Source: Flavobacterium cutihirudinis (GTDB taxonomy: Bacteria > Bacteroidota > Bacteroidia > Flavobacteriales > Flavobacteriaceae). From it: a DNA stretch of 64,000 bases. The stretch lies in assembly GCF_003385895.1 (NCBI RefSeq), contig NZ_QRDQ01000007.1, forward strand, positions 992,001 through 1,056,000, in the 5' to 3' direction. The translations under genes were made by a program, and so were the position numbers. Below are positions 8,486-18,657 of the stretch, in pieces. How positions within the stretch are numbered: position 1 is the first letter of the stretch; every line of letters starts with the position of its first letter. Under the pieces are notes generated by a model. It did not search any database and was not told the origin of the DNA. It saw only the letters and a program-made list of their open reading frames with translations.

Positions 8486-9730
8486 TTAAATTGATTTGGC
8501 TATTTTTTCCATTATCGAATGGTCGCTGCCAAATTTGCATATAGCATCACAATTGGCTCTTAATTCGGAAAAAAGAATATACTTTATATTCATTTTTGAG
8601 TTTTTTATGGCGGGTCTATTTAGTTGGAGTATCACATCTTTTTCGCGGTTATTGGGTATAATTATGTAAAAAACTTCCTGTCCGCTGGAAATACTGAAAT
8701 AAAGATCAGACAGGCGCAGTATGCCGGAATAGATACTGGTGCTTTTTTCTACTTCAAAGGCGCCTATGATTTTGTTTGTACCTTTCTCGAACCAGAGTAC
8801 ATCAATAAGCCTGATAGTGTTTTGAGTGTCTTTATCGGTGGGCAGCTCAGGGAATTTCGCTAGTGATATAAAAGAAAAATTTTGGCCATTAAATGATTTA
8901 CTTTTATCATTACTTGCCGGTGTAACATCAAAACCAAGAGAAATGCCAATTTTTAATAGATGATATTGCATTTCGCTGTGAAGATTTTCTTCGAGCCTTT
9001 CTTCGAGTATTTCTTTTTGCCGCTTGTGAATGTTTTTCTCGAACCTTGAACGTTCCGCCTCGCTCAGATATTCATCGCTGCCGATCAGCATTTTCTGGGT
9101 CCCAATTTCAAAACACAGTCCAGCAATGGCGCCAAGGTCATTTGAAAGCTGTGATTTATACAGGAGATTAGTCTGGATAACAGTTTCTCTTATTTTTAAA
9201 TATTCTGTCCAGCTGCCTAATTTTTTTTTGTCTTTAAAAAGAAAATTAAACCCGTTGACAATGGCAGTGTTAAAAGGAGGGAACCAGGTTGGGTGCATGA
9301 AATACAAAATACTGGCTACTGCCGGCCCTAGGCCCTTAATTTTTAATTGATCAAGTTTTACAATTTCCTTCAGAACCTGTTCTTCAGATTTTGCATTGAT
9401 GCAGTTTTCAAGGAACTGACCAAAAGCTGATTTATTGTTTTGATTTTCATAGATGTCAGGTATGCGCAATTTGGGTTTCCAATAAAACGGATGGGAAACG
9501 CCTACAAAAATTTGTTTCTGTTCTGCAATGCAGCTCAGAACAAATTCCAAACTGCTTCCTTTGAAATCGTTGGGAAAGGTTTGGTTTTTAATATCTTCAA
9601 TAACTTGCAAGACACCGCGTCTGATAGTACGAAAAGCCTTTAATCTTTGGTCGTTATCTATAAACCAGGTATTATAGACACTTTCGCTGTCATTTTTATA
9701 CTGCTCAATAATTTGTGCCAGATTGGTCAT
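8486..9730 (-). CDS. Orphan nuclease-like protein (HhH-like N half, PD-(D/E)XK-like C half)
   Basis: A 414-aa cytoplasmic protein I do not recognise by name. The middle carries a helix-hairpin-helix-like stretch (LKIKGLGPAVASILYF, about residues 150-165), a DNA-binding motif seen in glycosylases and nucleases. The C-terminal third has a PD-(D/E)XK-like core: IDVLWF, then IGAFEVEKSTSIYSGILRLSDL, giving the D...E-x-K-like order of type II restriction endonucleases. No methyltransferase is next to it. It lies between copA (P-type ATPase, 23 nt upstream) and the DUF2911 gene (13 nt downstream) inside the copper operon, an odd place for a nuclease. The sequence contains an intact in-frame T9 run near 9225. 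Other readings: a DNA repair protein or a protein-only regulator with a dead nuclease fold. Confidence 0.55.
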   Translation of the reverse strand: MTNLAQIIEQYKNDSESVYNTWFIDNDQRLKAFRTIRRGVLQVIEDIKNQTFPNDFKGSSLEFVLSCIAEQKQIFVGVSHPFYWKPKLRIPDIYENQNNKSAFGQFLENCINAKSEEQVLKEIVKLDQLKIKGLGPAVASILYFMHPTWFPPFNTAIVNGFNFLFKDKKKLGSWTEYLKIRETVIQTNLLYKSQLSNDLGAIAGLCFEIGTQKMLIGSDEYLSEAERSRFEKNIHKRQKEILEERLEENLHSEMQYHLLKIGISLGFDVTPASNDKSKSFNGQNFSFISLAKFPELPTDKDTQNTIRLIDVLWFEKGTNKIIGAFEVEKSTSIYSGILRLSDLYFSISSGQEVFYIIIPNNREKDVILQLNRPAIKNSKMNIKYILFSELRANCDAICKFGSDHSIMEKIAKSI

Positions 9731-9753
9731 TTGTATGCTAAATTATATGTTAT

Positions 9754-12291
9754 TTAGAGTTTTAAACTTCTTAAACGCAAGGCATTGACAATTACTGAAA
9801 CAGAACTGAAACTCATGGCCAGGGCGGCAATCATGGGCGAAAGCAATATTCCGAAAAACGGATATAAAACTCCAGCTGCAACGGGAACCCCTAATACGTT
9901 GTATATAAAAGCAAAGAATAGATTTTGTCTGATGTTGCTCATTACGGCGTGGCTCAGGTTTTTTGCTTTGACAATTCCTTGCAAATCCCCTTTTACCAAA
10001 GTAATCTTGGCACTTTCTATGGCTACATCTGTTCCTGTTCCCATCGCAATACCTATATCCGATTGTGCCAAAGCAGGCGCATCATTTATACCGTCACCTG
10101 CCATAGCAACAGTTTTTCCTTCGGCTTGTAATTTCTGGATTACTTTTAATTTATCCTCCGGTAAGCAGCCTGCTTGAAAAGAAGTCAAATGAAGCTCTTC
10201 GGCAACAGCCTGGGCGGTATTTATATTATCTCCCGTAAGCATGATTACTTCAACTCCCTGGCGCATTAATTCTTTTACGGCAGCAGCACTAGTTTCTTTT
10301 ATGGCATCGGTTATCGTTACAAATCCCACTACGTTTTTATCCACAGCGATGTAAGAAACTGTCTTTCCTAATTTTTGTTCGGCAATAATTTTCTCTTCTA
10401 TGTCAGCAGAAACAGTGACGCCTGCGTGCTCCATTAATTTTTTATTCCCTAATGCCGTCTTTTTACCGCTAGCAGTCCCAATAACTCCTTTTCCTGCGAT
10501 GTTTTCAAAATCATCGACTTTTGTCAAAGAAACATTTTTTGCTTTTGCAAATTCCACTACGGCTTCTGCCAGAGGATGTTCGCTGTACTGATTTAAAGAC
10601 GCTGTGTATTGCAGCAGTTCATCTTCTGAATATTGCAGTGCTACAATTTTTTCTACCGAAGGTTTGCCTTGGGTAATTGTTCCTGTTTTATCAGTAATCA
10701 GAACATTTACTTTGTTCATTTTTTCCAAAGCTTCGGCATTTTTTATAAGAATTCCTGATTGTGCTCCTTTACCAACCCCCACCATTACTGACATGGGTGT
10801 TGCTAAACCTAATGCACAAGGGCAGGCAATTATCAATACTGCAATAGCGTTGATAAAGCCGTAAACCATTGCCGGTTCCGGACCAAATTTTGCCCAGATG
10901 AAAAAAGTAAGAAGAGAAATTATAACAACAATCGGTACAAAATATTTAGCGATGCTGTCTGCCAGTTTCTGAATTGGTGCTTTGGAACGGCTTGCATTAT
11001 TTACCATTTGTATAATTTGCGAAAGCAGGGTTTCTGAACCTACTTTTTCTGCAATCATAACAAATGATTTGTTCCCATTGATAGTTCCTGATGACACCAT
11101 GTCTCCCATTTTTTTATCCACAGGAATTGGTTCACCGGTAATCATCGATTCGTCTATTGTACTTTCACCATCAGTTATTTTCCCATCCACAGGAATTTTG
11201 TCTCCGGGTTTTACGCGTAATAAATCACCTTTTTTGATATCGTGGATTGAGATTACCTGATCGCGGCCATCAATTACCAAGGTAGCTTGGGTAGGAGCCA
11301 GTTTTAATAATTCTTTTATAGCACCACTGGTTTGGCTGTGCGCCCTGGCTTCAAGTAACTGTCCTAACAAAACCAAAGTTAGAATAACTGTTGTAGCCTC
11401 GAAGTATAGAAGCACCGTTCCGTGTTCGGTCTTGAATTCGCTTGGAAAAATATCTGGAAAAAAAATACCGGCCAAACTAAATATAAATGCCACTCCTGTA
11501 CCAATACCGATAAGGGTAAACATATTGAGATTCCAAGTAATTATTGATTTCCATGCTCGCACAAAAAATATCCTGCAGGCATAAAAAACCACAGGAAGAG
11601 ACAAAACAAGTTGTACCCAGTTCCATTTAGAGGCATCCATTAGTTGAAGTAAAGGATTGTTGTGCACCATTTCTATCATTGCGATGGCAAAAATGGGAAC
11701 AGTAAATACTACCGCTATTTTCATTTTCTTAACCAAATCCTTGTAAATTCTCTGGTCTTGGCTTTCACTTGGCTGCAGCGGCACCAGATCCATCCCGCAA
11801 ATAGGGCATGAACCCGGCGAATCGGCTATAACTTCCGGATGCATTGGACATGTATACTGCTGAACCTGGGCAGCAGCTGGTTCTTGCACCAAATGCATTC
11901 CACATACAGGACAATCTCCTGCTTTATCATACATTTTATCTCCTTCACAATGCATCGGGCAATAGTATTTACCACCCGCATGATTATGTGCAACGGCTGT
12001 CGTTTTATGATCATCTTTGCGGGCATCATCCTTAGCAGTGCTACAGCATGACTTTTCCGCTTTTTTTTCATCCGAATGGGGCACATGAGCCATTTCAATG
12101 GTGTACTTTCCAACCGCAGTCAATGCTTCCTGGAGCTCTTGGACAGCAATATGTTTTTCCATTGTTATGGTTGCTAATGGAGGATCTAAAGTGACTTTTG
12201 CCTTTATTCCCTCTACGGCATTTAGCGTTTTTTCTACTTTTGTACGACATCCATCGCAAGTCATCCCCGAAATTGTATAGGTGTGTGTCAT
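9754..12291 (-). CDS. copA: Copper-translocating P1B-type ATPase
   Basis: An 845-aa inner-membrane Cu(+)-exporting ATPase. Order of parts: HMA domain with GMTCDGC (Cys12 and Cys15), His-rich linker, two heavy-metal-binding domains (YYCPMHCEGD...CPVCGM and YTCPMHPEV...CPICGM, about residues 108-175), then the membrane core. Visible catalytic motifs: MITGEP (actuator), IACPCALGLATP (the CPC metal site, about residue 490), DKTGTITQGKP (phosphorylated Asp, about 534), SEHPLAEA (the HP motif of P1B pumps) and AGDGINDAPAL (about 732). It would move Cu(I) from the cytoplasm to the periplasm, where CusBC-type proteins and the multicopper oxidase take over. Three N-terminal metal modules in series are more than the usual one or two. 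The same symbol is used for the unrelated oxidase downstream. Confidence 0.95.
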   Translation of the reverse strand: MTHTYTISGMTCDGCRTKVEKTLNAVEGIKAKVTLDPPLATITMEKHIAVQELQEALTAVGKYTIEMAHVPHSDEKKAEKSCCSTAKDDARKDDHKTTAVAHNHAGGKYYCPMHCEGDKMYDKAGDCPVCGMHLVQEPAAAQVQQYTCPMHPEVIADSPGSCPICGMDLVPLQPSESQDQRIYKDLVKKMKIAVVFTVPIFAIAMIEMVHNNPLLQLMDASKWNWVQLVLSLPVVFYACRIFFVRAWKSIITWNLNMFTLIGIGTGVAFIFSLAGIFFPDIFPSEFKTEHGTVLLYFEATTVILTLVLLGQLLEARAHSQTSGAIKELLKLAPTQATLVIDGRDQVISIHDIKKGDLLRVKPGDKIPVDGKITDGESTIDESMITGEPIPVDKKMGDMVSSGTINGNKSFVMIAEKVGSETLLSQIIQMVNNASRSKAPIQKLADSIAKYFVPIVVIISLLTFFIWAKFGPEPAMVYGFINAIAVLIIACPCALGLATPMSVMVGVGKGAQSGILIKNAEALEKMNKVNVLITDKTGTITQGKPSVEKIVALQYSEDELLQYTASLNQYSEHPLAEAVVEFAKAKNVSLTKVDDFENIAGKGVIGTASGKKTALGNKKLMEHAGVTVSADIEEKIIAEQKLGKTVSYIAVDKNVVGFVTITDAIKETSAAAVKELMRQGVEVIMLTGDNINTAQAVAEELHLTSFQAGCLPEDKLKVIQKLQAEGKTVAMAGDGINDAPALAQSDIGIAMGTGTDVAIESAKITLVKGDLQGIVKAKNLSHAVMSNIRQNLFFAFIYNVLGVPVAAGVLYPFFGILLSPMIAALAMSFSSVSVIVNALRLRSLKL

Positions 12292-12380
12292 AAGGTTATT
12301 TTTTACAGTTTTGATGCGTTATTTTTTTGAACCTATTTTGAACCAATTGTTTAACACTAAAAAATAATCTTAGATTCTGA

Positions 12381-12920
12381 TTATTTAATTATTTCTTTAA
12401 CCTCGCCGCACTTGAGCATTTTTTCTCCAAAGTAGGGATTTCGTACTTCCTTGGTAGAACTGATCCATACTGCTCCTTTGTTGCCGAAAGCCATTGGACA
12501 GTATTCCACGTATAGCTCAGCGTCAGCCATTCCTGTTTTTTTCAGCAGGCTGACCAGTTCATTACTTAGATCAGAATAAGCAGCTCGCTGCTTATCGATA
12601 TCTGGAGCTGAAACGATTGCTGCTGCATCTGCTGCAAGATTGCTGCTGCTGCGGATTTCCAGTGCTCCCGCCTCAATTGCATTGGCCGCCAGTTTTGCTT
12701 CCGCGACATTATCTTTGGCAAGGGCTGCTGTTAAATGGACATAATGGCTGTATATGGCGTTTAAAATATCGTCATTTATCTTCACTATGGATTCCTTTGG
12801 AATTACTACAGAAGTTTTGTTTTCAGGCGGAACCTCTTTCTTTTTGTTTTCACTGTTGCCGCAGGCAGTAAGTAAGAAGATTATTGATATTGGAATTCCG
12901 ATTTTTATTAATTTTTTCAT
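12381..12920 (-). CDS. DUF3347 lipoprotein
   Basis: A 179-aa lipoprotein (lipobox LLTACG, Cys20) with a DUF3347 domain. The domain is helical (ILNAIYSHYVHLTAALAKD ... LSNELVSLLKKTGM) and closes with the family's paired metal-site-like elements, YVEYCPMAFGNKGAVWIS and NPYFGEKMLKCGEV. DUF3347 proteins accompany CusABC pumps in Bacteroidota and are presumed periplasmic copper chaperones; the conserved CPM and MLxCG motifs fit soft-metal binding. It is one of three DUF3347 proteins here (also 20416-21102 and 21162-22007), but the only one without an added metal-binding domain. Confidence 0.85.
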   Translation of the reverse strand: MKKLIKIGIPISIIFLLTACGNSENKKKEVPPENKTSVVIPKESIVKINDDILNAIYSHYVHLTAALAKDNVAEAKLAANAIEAGALEIRSSSNLAADAAAIVSAPDIDKQRAAYSDLSNELVSLLKKTGMADAELYVEYCPMAFGNKGAVWISSTKEVRNPYFGEKMLKCGEVKEIIK

Positions 12921-12938
12921 TGTCTGTGTGATTGATTA

Positions 12939-14153
12939 TTACATTTTCATTCCTGACATGGGGTTCTTGCCTTTTTTTAATATAAATTCACTGTAAAGGA
13001 GATAGGCACCGGATGCAACGACGATATCTCCTTTTTTTAAGCCGCTGGTAATTTCGACTTCACTGAAGGTTTCTGAACCAATGGTAACCATTCTAGGCTG
13101 ATATTTGCCTTTTTCGATTTCAATCCAGACATGTGTGCCGCTGCCGTCTCTGATTACCGCATCAACAGGCAGGGTCAGCTTCATTTTTTGCTCTGAGGAA
13201 GGAAGCAAAACAATCGCCTGCTGACCTGCCTGCCATTGGTTATTTGAATTGGCGATGGTACCGCGCAGCTGTATTGTCTGTTTGCTTGCCTGCAGGGCAG
13301 GATTTATAAAGTCGACCGTCATCGTTTGGGGCTGATCTTCATAACCTGGAACTATGACTTTCACTTTTCGGCCTGCTTTAATTTTACCAGCATCTGCGGG
13401 ATAGACATCAGCTTCGACCCATAGGCGATTGTAATCTTCCAGTTTCATAATGGAAGCTCCTTCCGTAACATATTGGCCTTCTGTTATGGATATTTCTGCC
13501 ACTATTCCTGAATCTGGAGCGTAGTAAACAACATAGGGTGATGCTTTTTGTTTTTTGAACAATTCATTAAGCTGCGCTTCAGACTGCCCATACAAGAGCA
13601 GTTTTTGTTTTGCAGCATTTTTTATCTGGGCAAAACGTCTGTCCTCAGAAAAGCTTGCAGCCTGTGCTGTGGCAAGGAGGTACTCCTGCTGAAGGGCTGA
13701 AAGCTGCTCTGAATATATTCTGTATAAGGGCTGGCCTTTTCGAATCGGAACCCCGGTTTCTTTTATATACAACTCTTCAATCCTTCCTTCGACACGACTT
13801 GAGATGTAAATGGTCTGCTCGGGGTCAGTAACCAGACGTCCGTTGAGACGGGAAGAATTTGAAAATTCATTTTCCCCGGCAGTTATTGTAGTGAGATTGG
13901 CTAATGCCTGCTGGCTGGGACCCAAGGTTAGAAAGTCCTGTGCGTTGTTTTTTTCGAAGGGCACTAAATCCATGCCACAGATCGGGCATGAGCCGGGGCC
14001 ATCTTTTACAATTTGCGGATGCATGGGACAGGTATAAGTTTGAGCTTTTTGCTGACTGACCTTTTTTTCTTCTTTTTGGGCACACGCTGCAAATAGAAGC
14101 GGAAAAACCATTGCAATGAGCAAAATAGTACGAATTAATATTTTATTGTTCAT
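12939..14153 (-). CDS. cusB: RND efflux periplasmic adaptor with metal-binding domain (CusB-like)
   Basis: A 404-aa membrane-fusion protein linking an RND pump to its outer membrane channel. It has a lipobox (LLFAACA, Cys24), a heavy-metal-binding domain ([26 protein letters not shown], split here by function: CPMHP then CPICGM, about residues 40-67), a barrel-sandwich/lipoyl half (SRVEGRIEELYIKETG), a coiled-coil hairpin (about 150-210), a second lipoyl half (SGIVAEISITEGQYV) and a C-terminal beta domain ending KNPMSGMKM, a Met-rich tail. It lies 11 nt downstream of a second adaptor gene, so the locus encodes two different CusB-like proteins. Confidence 0.9.
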   Translation of the reverse strand: MNNKILIRTILLIAMVFPLLFAACAQKEEKKVSQQKAQTYTCPMHPQIVKDGPGSCPICGMDLVPFEKNNAQDFLTLGPSQQALANLTTITAGENEFSNSSRLNGRLVTDPEQTIYISSRVEGRIEELYIKETGVPIRKGQPLYRIYSEQLSALQQEYLLATAQAASFSEDRRFAQIKNAAKQKLLLYGQSEAQLNELFKKQKASPYVVYYAPDSGIVAEISITEGQYVTEGASIMKLEDYNRLWVEADVYPADAGKIKAGRKVKVIVPGYEDQPQTMTVDFINPALQASKQTIQLRGTIANSNNQWQAGQQAIVLLPSSEQKMKLTLPVDAVIRDGSGTHVWIEIEKGKYQPRMVTIGSETFSEVEITSGLKKGDIVVASGAYLLYSEFILKKGKNPMSGMKM

Positions 14154-14164
14154 AGCCTATTTTT

Positions 14165-15496
14165 TTATTTATGTTCTGAAACTGTCTTGATAAAACTCTC
14201 ACTGTCTATCATGTAGGCAGCATTACTGGCAATATCCCAATCACTTATGTCTTGATCGATTAGCACCATTCCATCAGCATTGTTTTTCGTTTTAACTTCT
14301 CGGGGAACAAACACGTCCTGCTCTTTTTTGAAAACAATGGACTTATTTCCCAAATTAAGAACGGCACTTTGCGGAAGCCACCAGCCTTTACTGACAATTG
14401 GAATGGCAGCAGTAACTAATTTGCCGGTCTGAAATTTGTTATCCTGCAAATAAATACGTGCTATGGTAAAGTTGCCTCCCTCTTTAAAGACGGGCTGAAT
14501 AAGTCCGATGGTGCCGCTATACACGGTTTGCTTATCTGACGGTTCATAAAACACCAATTTTTGTCCTTTTTTAACCCGGGATGCCACCGATGGATCAAAA
14601 GCAAATTCGGCGATAAGGTTTTTGTTGGTATAAATTGTAAAAAGGGATTGTCCCGCACCAATATATTGCCCTTCTCTCAGGATAACAGCTGGTGCTGCAG
14701 GGGAAGATGCACTGCTGGCTGACGCTGCATTGCCACTTGAACCCATTGCGCCCATACCATCATCTGACGCGGCGCTTTGAGAAGAAGCCGCCGGAGCTGC
14801 TGCAGACGCGTTTGCCGCTGCACTGTTGTCCAAGATGTATCCGGAGGCGTTACTGTAAACCGGGATGCGATAGGAAATTTTAGCTGTTTTTAATACCTGT
14901 TGGATCTGTTTTTGCTGCATGCCTAACAAAGACAGCCTTTCTTTTGCTTTTTGAAGCATTGGATTGTGGGGGTCAGATTGATAAATAAACAACAATTCTC
15001 TTTGCGCGGCAGCCAGATCAGGTGAATAGATTTCCATGATCAACTGTCCTTTTTTTACGGGCTGATAATTGTACTTAATCAGCAGGCGTTCGATCCTCCC
15101 GCTTACCCTGCTGGAAATACTGGTCTGGCCGCGGCTGTCGTAGGTAATAATTCCTTGTACCTGCATGGAGATTATTTTAGTCCCTTTCTCAGGTTTTATG
15201 ACAGATATATTAGAAACGACCTGTTCATTGACTGGTTTTATAAGGTGTTTCAGGCTGCTGTCTATAGCTGTTTCCGTACCAGGGGTATGTCTTGGAACCA
15301 ATTCCATACCGCATATCGGGCAGCTGCCTGGCTTATCCAGAATAACCTCGGGATGCATTGGACAAGTATATTTCTGATTTGCACTATGCTGATGCACTGG
15401 CTTACTGTTATGCTCGGTTTTATTGTTACAGGCTGTCAATACTAATATAGAAACCAATGACAATGCTGCCAACTTAGCGATATAGTTCTTTTTCAT
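14165..15496 (-). CDS. cusB: Second RND efflux periplasmic adaptor with metal-binding domain (CusB-like)
   Basis: A 443-aa adaptor started at the ATG at 15496 (an upstream TTG at 15505 is also in frame). It has a lipobox (ILVLTACN), a His-rich linker ([13 protein letters not shown]), a heavy-metal-binding domain with CPMHPEV and [10 protein letters not shown], the lipoyl/hairpin/beta-barrel order of membrane-fusion proteins ([24 protein letters not shown]), and a low-complexity Ala/Ser/Gly insertion of about 55 residues (about 215-275) inside the second lipoyl region. It overlaps the 3' end of the TolC-family gene by 23 nt, showing translational coupling. The Ala/Ser insert is unlike its sister adaptor downstream. 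Confidence 0.88.
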   Translation of the reverse strand: MKKNYIAKLAALSLVSILVLTACNNKTEHNSKPVHQHSANQKYTCPMHPEVILDKPGSCPICGMELVPRHTPGTETAIDSSLKHLIKPVNEQVVSNISVIKPEKGTKIISMQVQGIITYDSRGQTSISSRVSGRIERLLIKYNYQPVKKGQLIMEIYSPDLAAAQRELLFIYQSDPHNPMLQKAKERLSLLGMQQKQIQQVLKTAKISYRIPVYSNASGYILDNSAAANASAAAPAASSQSAASDDGMGAMGSSGNAASASSASSPAAPAVILREGQYIGAGQSLFTIYTNKNLIAEFAFDPSVASRVKKGQKLVFYEPSDKQTVYSGTIGLIQPVFKEGGNFTIARIYLQDNKFQTGKLVTAAIPIVSKGWWLPQSAVLNLGNKSIVFKKEQDVFVPREVKTKNNADGMVLIDQDISDWDIASNAAYMIDSESFIKTVSEHK

Positions 15497-16724
15497 AATC
15501 GACAATCATTTGATATAGTTTTAATTTTTCATCCAATAAGTTATTCTGCAGCATATTTAAAGCTTCCCAGGAATCAATTACTACAGGAATCTGCAGTTTG
15601 TTTTCCTGATAGTTCAGAAAGTTTACATCCAAGGATTTTTGCATAGAAGGGATTATTTTTGTTTCGAGGCCCTGAATCTTTTTTTGCATGGTCAGTATTT
15701 CATATTGCATGCCATACAGCATCCCCTGGGTTTCCTGCAGCATGGCAGATTTCTCTTTCTGCATTGCCTGTACATTATACTGCATTGCCTTGACATCTGA
15801 TTTATACATTTTTGATGACCACGGAGCAATTGGAATGGACACCATCGCCATTGCAGAATAGGCTTTAGGCATCATTTTATCAAATGAATTCATATGGTCA
15901 AACTGAAATTTGAAAGAAGGATTTTTTTCAGCTTTCATTGCCTCTATGCTCAATTGCATTGATTCAATTCCGGCATTCATTTTTTTGATGTCTCCGCGTG
16001 CGGCAGCTATGCTTGTGGTATCGTGAAGAGCGGGATTAAAGACCGGAACAGCGGTTGTGTCTATCGAAAAATCGGCATTCCCGGGCTGGTTCATCAAACT
16101 GTTAAGCCAGGCCCTTGCTTTGGCTATTTCACCTTCCTGCATGCGGATCATATTTTTATTTTCTTCGAGCCGGGCATCAATCTTATACACATTGCCCAAT
16201 TGAGACTGATTGTAGGGATACCTTACTTCCTCAATTTTCTTCATGGTAATCATAATTTTTTCGTTCCGATCCAAGACTTTGATGCGCTGTTCGGCCACCA
16301 TCCAGCTGTAGTAGAGCTGTTTGGCTTTCGCCTTATAATCGTTAAGGGTAACAGCACGGGTAGCATTCTCAATATTTCCCTGGGACTGGATGAATTTTTT
16401 CTTTTTGTTTAATTTTCCGAAATTTGGGATATCCTGTTCAACTCTGAACATTAAAGATCCTTTGTCGCGGTCATCCATAACTTCCTGAAAAGGATAGGGC
16501 GTCATAAATGTCCCGACACCCACCATTGGCGCCATCCATGCCGTAGCGGCATCGGCGCTGTATTTGAACCCTTCTGCCTTTAAGTTATAACTCTGCAGCA
16601 GCACGTTTTTTTTATCAATCCTCTGAAGGATCGTATCAAGAGACAAGACCTGTTTGGTCTGGCTCAATAGCTGTAATGGCAGCAAAAGCAATAGTACTGC
16701 CAGTATTTTAATGTTTGACATCAT
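15474..16724 (-). CDS. cusC: TolC-family outer membrane efflux protein (CusC-like)
   Basis: An outer membrane factor of about 416 aa that would form the exit duct of the Cus pump. The start at 16724 (MMSNIKIL...) gives a signal peptide ending LQLLSQ; a longer in-frame start at 16757 exists but puts charged residues ahead of it. The rest is long amphipathic helices rich in Gln, Met and Lys with two internal repeats, as in TolC (about residues 40-200 and 230-400). Met is unusually frequent in the helices ([30 protein letters not shown]), which may aid Cu(I) passage. It overlaps the end of the pump gene by 17 nt and the start of the adaptor gene by 23 nt. Confidence 0.85.
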   Translation of the reverse strand: MMSNIKILAVLLLLLPLQLLSQTKQVLSLDTILQRIDKKNVLLQSYNLKAEGFKYSADAATAWMAPMVGVGTFMTPYPFQEVMDDRDKGSLMFRVEQDIPNFGKLNKKKKFIQSQGNIENATRAVTLNDYKAKAKQLYYSWMVAEQRIKVLDRNEKIMITMKKIEEVRYPYNQSQLGNVYKIDARLEENKNMIRMQEGEIAKARAWLNSLMNQPGNADFSIDTTAVPVFNPALHDTTSIAAARGDIKKMNAGIESMQLSIEAMKAEKNPSFKFQFDHMNSFDKMMPKAYSAMAMVSIPIAPWSSKMYKSDVKAMQYNVQAMQKEKSAMLQETQGMLYGMQYEILTMQKKIQGLETKIIPSMQKSLDVNFLNYQENKLQIPVVIDSWEALNMLQNNLLDEKLKLYQMIVDYEKELYR

Positions 16725-18657
16725 GTACTTCAAGTTTTCCATATTTTCGTAATTCATATTCTTTAGACATTAGGAAAATAAGCGGGGTTACTAATAAGAT
16801 ATGTACGGCAGAGGTAAATACCCCGCCAATCATAGGCAATACAATTGGCTTCATTACATCCATTCCAACGCCATTAGACCATAGGACGGGAACCAGTCCA
16901 AATAATGAAACGCAGACTGTCATTAGTTTTGGACGAAGCCGTTTTGCGGCGCCATGCACCACATATTCCCTGAGATCCTCTTTTGTGATTGTTTCACTTG
17001 AATTTCCTTTGGCCCTGATGAGCTGCTCCATTGCATCATTGAGATAAATGACCATCACTATTCCGGTTTCGACAGCAATTCCGAACAGGGCAATAAATCC
17101 AACTGCTACAGCCACTGATAGATTGACATCCCAGAAAAAGATTATATAGGCACCTCCAATTAAAGCAAAAGGCACTGTTATAAGGCTCAGGAAGGCTTCT
17201 CTGAGAGAGTTAAAAGCAAAATAGAGAGAGAAGAAAATAACAAGCAATACGATTGGGGCAATGATTTTAAGGGTCTTTTCTCCGCTGATCAGGTTTTCAT
17301 ATTGTCCGCTCCATTCTATAAAGTACCCTTGTGGGAGTATTTCTTTGGCATTTTCTAATTTTTTCATGGCTTCCTGAACAGTTCCTCCCATATCACGGTC
17401 GCGGATATTGAACATAACGGCCCCGCGCAGGAGCGCATTTTCTGAACTGATCATAGGAGGGCCGTCTACAAACTTAATATCAGCAACAGCAGAAAGGGGA
17501 ACCTCTCCAAAGGTTGGGGACTGCAAGGGGATACGTTTGATGCGTTCCACACTGTTTCTATAGTCCTGAGCCATACGCACACTGATTGAGAAACGTCTTC
17601 GCCCTTCAACTGTATTGCCAATAGATGCACCGCCTAAAGCAAATTCCACGGTTTGGTTTACATCATCCACGGTTAATCCATACCGGGCCAGTTCCGGGCG
17701 ATTGACATTTACATCTAGATATTTGCCGCCGGTTATAGGATCCACAAATAAGTCGGAAACCCCTGGCGTTCCCTCTAATGCCATTTTTACTTTCTCAGAT
17801 ACACGTGCAATGGTGTCGAGGTTTTGTCCATAGACCTTAATTCCCACGTCGGTACGAATACCTGTTGCAAGCATGTTGATACGGTTGATAATTGGCTGTG
17901 TCCAGCCGTTTACTACGCCCGGAATCTGAAGTTTGGTATCAAGCTCCTTAATAATATCTTTTTTATCAATTCCTTCACGCCACTGTGATTTTGGTTTGAG
18001 CAATATTATGGTCTCAATCATGCTCATTGGGGAATTATCCGTAGCTGTGTTTGCCCTTCCGGCTTTTCCCAGTACGCTTTCTACTTCAGGAACCGATTTT
18101 ATTATTTTATCCTGTACCTGCAAGATGCGCTTAATTTCTCCATTCGAGATATCAGGCAGCGTGACAGGCATAAACAAGATGCTCTGCTCATCAAGGGGCG
18201 GGACGAACTCTGTTCCAAGGCGCATCAACAATGGAATGGAAATCAACAAAGCCAAGATGTTAACCGTCAGGGTTGTTTTTCTCCATTTGAGAACCCATCT
18301 TATAATGGGCTCATATCCTTTTTCAAGAAAACGATTAACGGGATGGGAATCGGTAGGCCTGAATTTTCCTTTCATAAAAAAAGAAATCAGTACCGGTGCC
18401 AGCGTAAGTACAAGCAGTGCATCCACAACCAATATGAAGGTTTTTGTGTAGGCCAGGGGATGGAATAATTTCCCTTCCTGACCGCTAAGCATAAATACAG
18501 GCAGGAAAGAAGTGATTATAATAACAGTGGCAAAGAATACGCCGCGAGAAACCTGCTTGCTGCTTTTCTCAATTATTTGTATTCTTTCCTCTTCGGATAT
18601 CCACTGTGGCTTTTTGCGAAATATATTTTTAATTCTTTTCATCTCGGTTTGTTTCAT
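16708..18657 (-). CDS. cusA: CusA/CzcA-type RND pump, C-terminal part (TM5 onward)
   Basis: Carries the second half of a heavy-metal RND permease: TM5/TM6 (GVFFATVIIITSFLPVFML, then GKLFHPLAYTKTF), TM7 and the second periplasmic porter loop with the Met-containing metal path (RINMLATGIRTDVGIKVYG), then TM8-12 (IALFGIAVETGIVMVIYLND). The N-terminal part is a separate frame at 18629-19939. I place a usable start at 18657 (MKQTEMKRIKN), inside the end of the first part; MKRIKN at 18642 is an alternative, and an ATG at 18711 gives an unlikely leader. The ATG at 18657 lies at the end of a T7 run (A7 in mRNA). Deleting one A would fuse the two parts into one pump of about 1,080 aa with a continuous cytoplasmic loop. 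So this is either a split two-chain pump using stop-start coupling, a slippage site or a frameshift. Confidence 0.85.
   Translation of the reverse strand: MKQTEMKRIKNIFRKKPQWISEEERIQIIEKSSKQVSRGVFFATVIIITSFLPVFMLSGQEGKLFHPLAYTKTFILVVDALLVLTLAPVLISFFMKGKFRPTDSHPVNRFLEKGYEPIIRWVLKWRKTTLTVNILALLISIPLLMRLGTEFVPPLDEQSILFMPVTLPDISNGEIKRILQVQDKIIKSVPEVESVLGKAGRANTATDNSPMSMIETIILLKPKSQWREGIDKKDIIKELDTKLQIPGVVNGWTQPIINRINMLATGIRTDVGIKVYGQNLDTIARVSEKVKMALEGTPGVSDLFVDPITGGKYLDVNVNRPELARYGLTVDDVNQTVEFALGGASIGNTVEGRRRFSISVRMAQDYRNSVERIKRIPLQSPTFGEVPLSAVADIKFVDGPPMISSENALLRGAVMFNIRDRDMGGTVQEAMKKLENAKEILPQGYFIEWSGQYENLISGEKTLKIIAPIVLLVIFFSLYFAFNSLREAFLSLITVPFALIGGAYIIFFWDVNLSVAVAVGFIALFGIAVETGIVMVIYLNDAMEQLIRAKGNSSETITKEDLREYVVHGAAKRLRPKLMTVCVSLFGLVPVLWSNGVGMDVMKPIVLPMIGGVFTSAVHILLVTPLIFLMSKEYELRKYGKLEVHDVKH

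Noticed and set aside
8486..9730. Complete restriction-modification system
   Set aside because: Only a nuclease-like gene was seen; no methyltransferase motifs lie nearby.
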